Part shown: positions 62,937 to 64,000 of the stretch, piece after piece | Numbering within the stretch: position 1 is the stretch's first letter | How the letters are laid out: the number at the start of each line of letters is the position of its first letter | From: Umezawaea sp049997955 | Lineage (GTDB): Bacteria; Actinomycetota; Actinomycetes; Mycobacteriales; Pseudonocardiaceae | Assembly (NCBI GenBank): GCA_049997955.1 | Contig: JAEBDY010000013.1 | Coordinates: 186,001-250,000, forward strand | Direction: 5' to 3' | Length of the DNA stretch: 64,000 nucleotides | The notes under the pieces: generated by a model | The model's database searches: none | What the model was told of the DNA's origin: nothing | Seen by the model: only the letters and a program-made list of their open reading frames with translations | Made by a program: the position numbers and the translations under genes

Positions 62937-64000
62937 CGCACTCCCCCTACTCGGAACACGCGCACTTCCCACTCCGTGCCCTCGCCGGGCCCGGTCTGCA
63001 GTTCGAGGGTCCCGCCGAGCAGCGCGACCCGTCCCCGGATCGACTTGGCGATCCCCATCCGGCCCTCGGCCTCGGCGACGTCGATGCGGCCCTCGGGGAT
63101 GCCGGGGCCGTCGTCGCGGATGCTGAGCACGACCTCCTCGCCCAGGTCCTCCAGCAGCACCCACGCCTTGGCGTTCACGCCCGCGTGCTTGTCCACGTTG
63201 GACAGCATCTCCCTGACCACGGAGGTCAGCTCCAACGTGACCACGGCGGGCAGCATCACCTGCGTGCCGGGCGTCGAGACCTGCACCTTCCGCGTGGCCA
63301 GCAGTTGCAGCGCAGGTCGCAGGTCGGCGTCACCGTCCACCGTGGACTCGACCGGGGAGGCCGCGACCAGCGACCGCAGCGCCACCTCCTGCTCGCCCGC
63401 CAGCTCGGCCAGCTCGGCGGCCTCGCCACCCAGTTCCATCCCGCGCTTGCGCACCCGTGCCAGCACCTGGAGCACGCCGTCGTGGATCGACCGGGCCAGC
63501 CGCTCGCGCTCCGCCGTCGCGGCCTCGGTCCGCAGCGCCTGCGCCAGCCGCACCGCCGAGCGGCGGGCCGTCGTCGCCGCCATGCCCACCACGAACCCCG
63601 CACCCGCCAGCAGCACGACGTCCCGCACCAGGTCGACGCTCATCGCGCCGCGGTTCAGGTACGTGGCGAGCCCGACGATCCCGCCGCCCGCCGCACCCGC
63701 GTACCGACCGGCCAGCGCGCCGGCCGCCACGGCCGGACCGCACGCCCAGATGGTGGTGATCAGCGGGATGTTCGCGAGCAGCTGCAGATCGGTCATGATC
63801 AGCTGCGACAGGGACATCAGCCCGCACGACAGGACCAGGTCGGCGGCCACGATCCACGGCAGCCTGCCCGACTCCCTGGTGTACGCCCGCGACGTGAACA
63901 CCGTCCACACGGCCATGACCCCCATGACCGTCCACGCCAACCAGGGCCGCGAGTAGCCGCTGGAGTGCACGGCGGTGTTGCCCAGGGCGAAGAGGAAGGT
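62933..64000 (-). CDS. Sensor histidine kinase, MacS-like, 5' end beyond window
   Basis: At least 356 aa. Several membrane segments in the N-terminal part (about 5 visible), then a HisKA_3 helix with the phospho-His in ERLARSIHDGVLQ, and a HATPase domain with the N-box EMLSNVDKHAG and the G-box DDGPGIPEG...GRMGIAKSIRGR. The frame stays open to base 64000 (TFLFALGNTA ahead of the first possible start at 63970), so the N-terminus is cut off. Cognate to the response regulator it overlaps. Signal unknown. Confidence 0.9.
   Translation of the reverse strand, partial: TFLFALGNTAVHSSGYSRPWLAWTVMGVMAVWTVFTSRAYTRESGRLPWIVAADLVLSCGLMSLSQLIMTDLQLLANIPLITTIWACGPAVAAGALAGRYAGAAGGGIVGLATYLNRGAMSVDLVRDVVLLAGAGFVVGMAATTARRSAVRLAQALRTEAATAERERLARSIHDGVLQVLARVRKRGMELGGEAAELAELAGEQEVALRSLVAASPVESTVDGDADLRPALQLLATRKVQVSTPGTQVMLPAVVTLELTSVVREMLSNVDKHAGVNAKAWVLLEDLGEEVVLSIRDDGPGIPEGRIDVAEAEGRMGIAKSIRGRVALLGGTLELQTGPGEGTEWEVRVFRVGGVR

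Noticed and set aside
60129..63956. 1,275-residue plus-strand frame opposite the SDR, DUF1707 and response-regulator genes
   Set aside because: Antisense shadow crossing four recognisable genes; no start signal and no family similarity.

Overview
The window is a roughly 70% GC actinobacterial chromosome segment centred on the replication origin. Gene content and order match the mycobacterial/pseudonocardial origin region: dnaA-oriC-dnaN-gnd-recF-dciA-gyrB-gyrA-DUF3566-tRNA-Ile-tRNA-Ala-cwsA-ppiA on one side, and rpmH-rnpA-yidD-yidC-jag-rsmG-parA-parB-cwlM-trxA-trxB-rsmA-sigM-murJ-mutT4-pcnA on the other. Many GTG and TTG starts, the murJ/sigM island, the DUF2020, DUF6049 and DLW-39 proteins, and a pseudokinase that is separate from MurJ suggest a member of the Pseudonocardiales. 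That placement is an inference; no 16S rRNA gene is present.

Layout. 1-5,540: rhomboid protease (cut by the window edge), PPIase, CwsA-like protein, lipoprotein, DoxX protein, two tRNAs and DUF3566 protein. 5,560-16,750: the replication block, with oriC between dnaN and dnaA (about 14,437-14,766). 17,226-24,452: rpmH to parB, interrupted between jag and rsmG by about 2 kb holding a transposase scar, an acetyltransferase, a phosphatase and many parS sites. 24,529-40,604: Ddl, aminotransferase, GNAT, CwlM, thioredoxin system, SigM with its anti-sigma factor, pseudokinase, MurJ, DUF6049, Nudix and PcnA. 40,726-46,587: LuxR-type HTH, MFS, AlgH, SdpI and leuS with a leucine leader peptide. 46,627-64,000: TetR/MMPL exporter, VOC enzyme, beta-propeller, DUF2339 protein, a decayed ribose locus around an intact ribokinase, PTS enzyme I with a DasR-type operator, LysR, threonine-degradation pair tdh-kbl, an SDR/DUF2867 protein, a DUF1707 protein and a MacRS-like two-component system (kinase cut by the window edge).

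How the parts fit. DnaA boxes in oriC, in the dnaA promoter and inside the start of dciA tie initiation to DnaA. Seven parS-like sites within 4.8 kb surround parAB, with two outliers at 9.66 kb and 43.09 kb, so ParB should load next to the origin. The cell-envelope block (CwlM, MurJ, pseudokinase, CwsA-like protein, SigM) is the usual actinobacterial peptidoglycan-control cluster beside the origin.

The least ordinary signals are non-coding. A hairpin repeat occurs twice, 30 kb apart, with four compensated base-pair changes and an identical loop. A 228-bp element beside sigM has 30-bp perfect terminal inverted repeats and two internal hairpins. A 117-bp nested hairpin lies at 27.96 kb, degenerate tandem repeats lie nearby, and a ribose operon is visibly decaying. 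No phage, CRISPR or restriction/defence system is present. The most likely undescribed items are the structured intergenic elements, not a new protein system.
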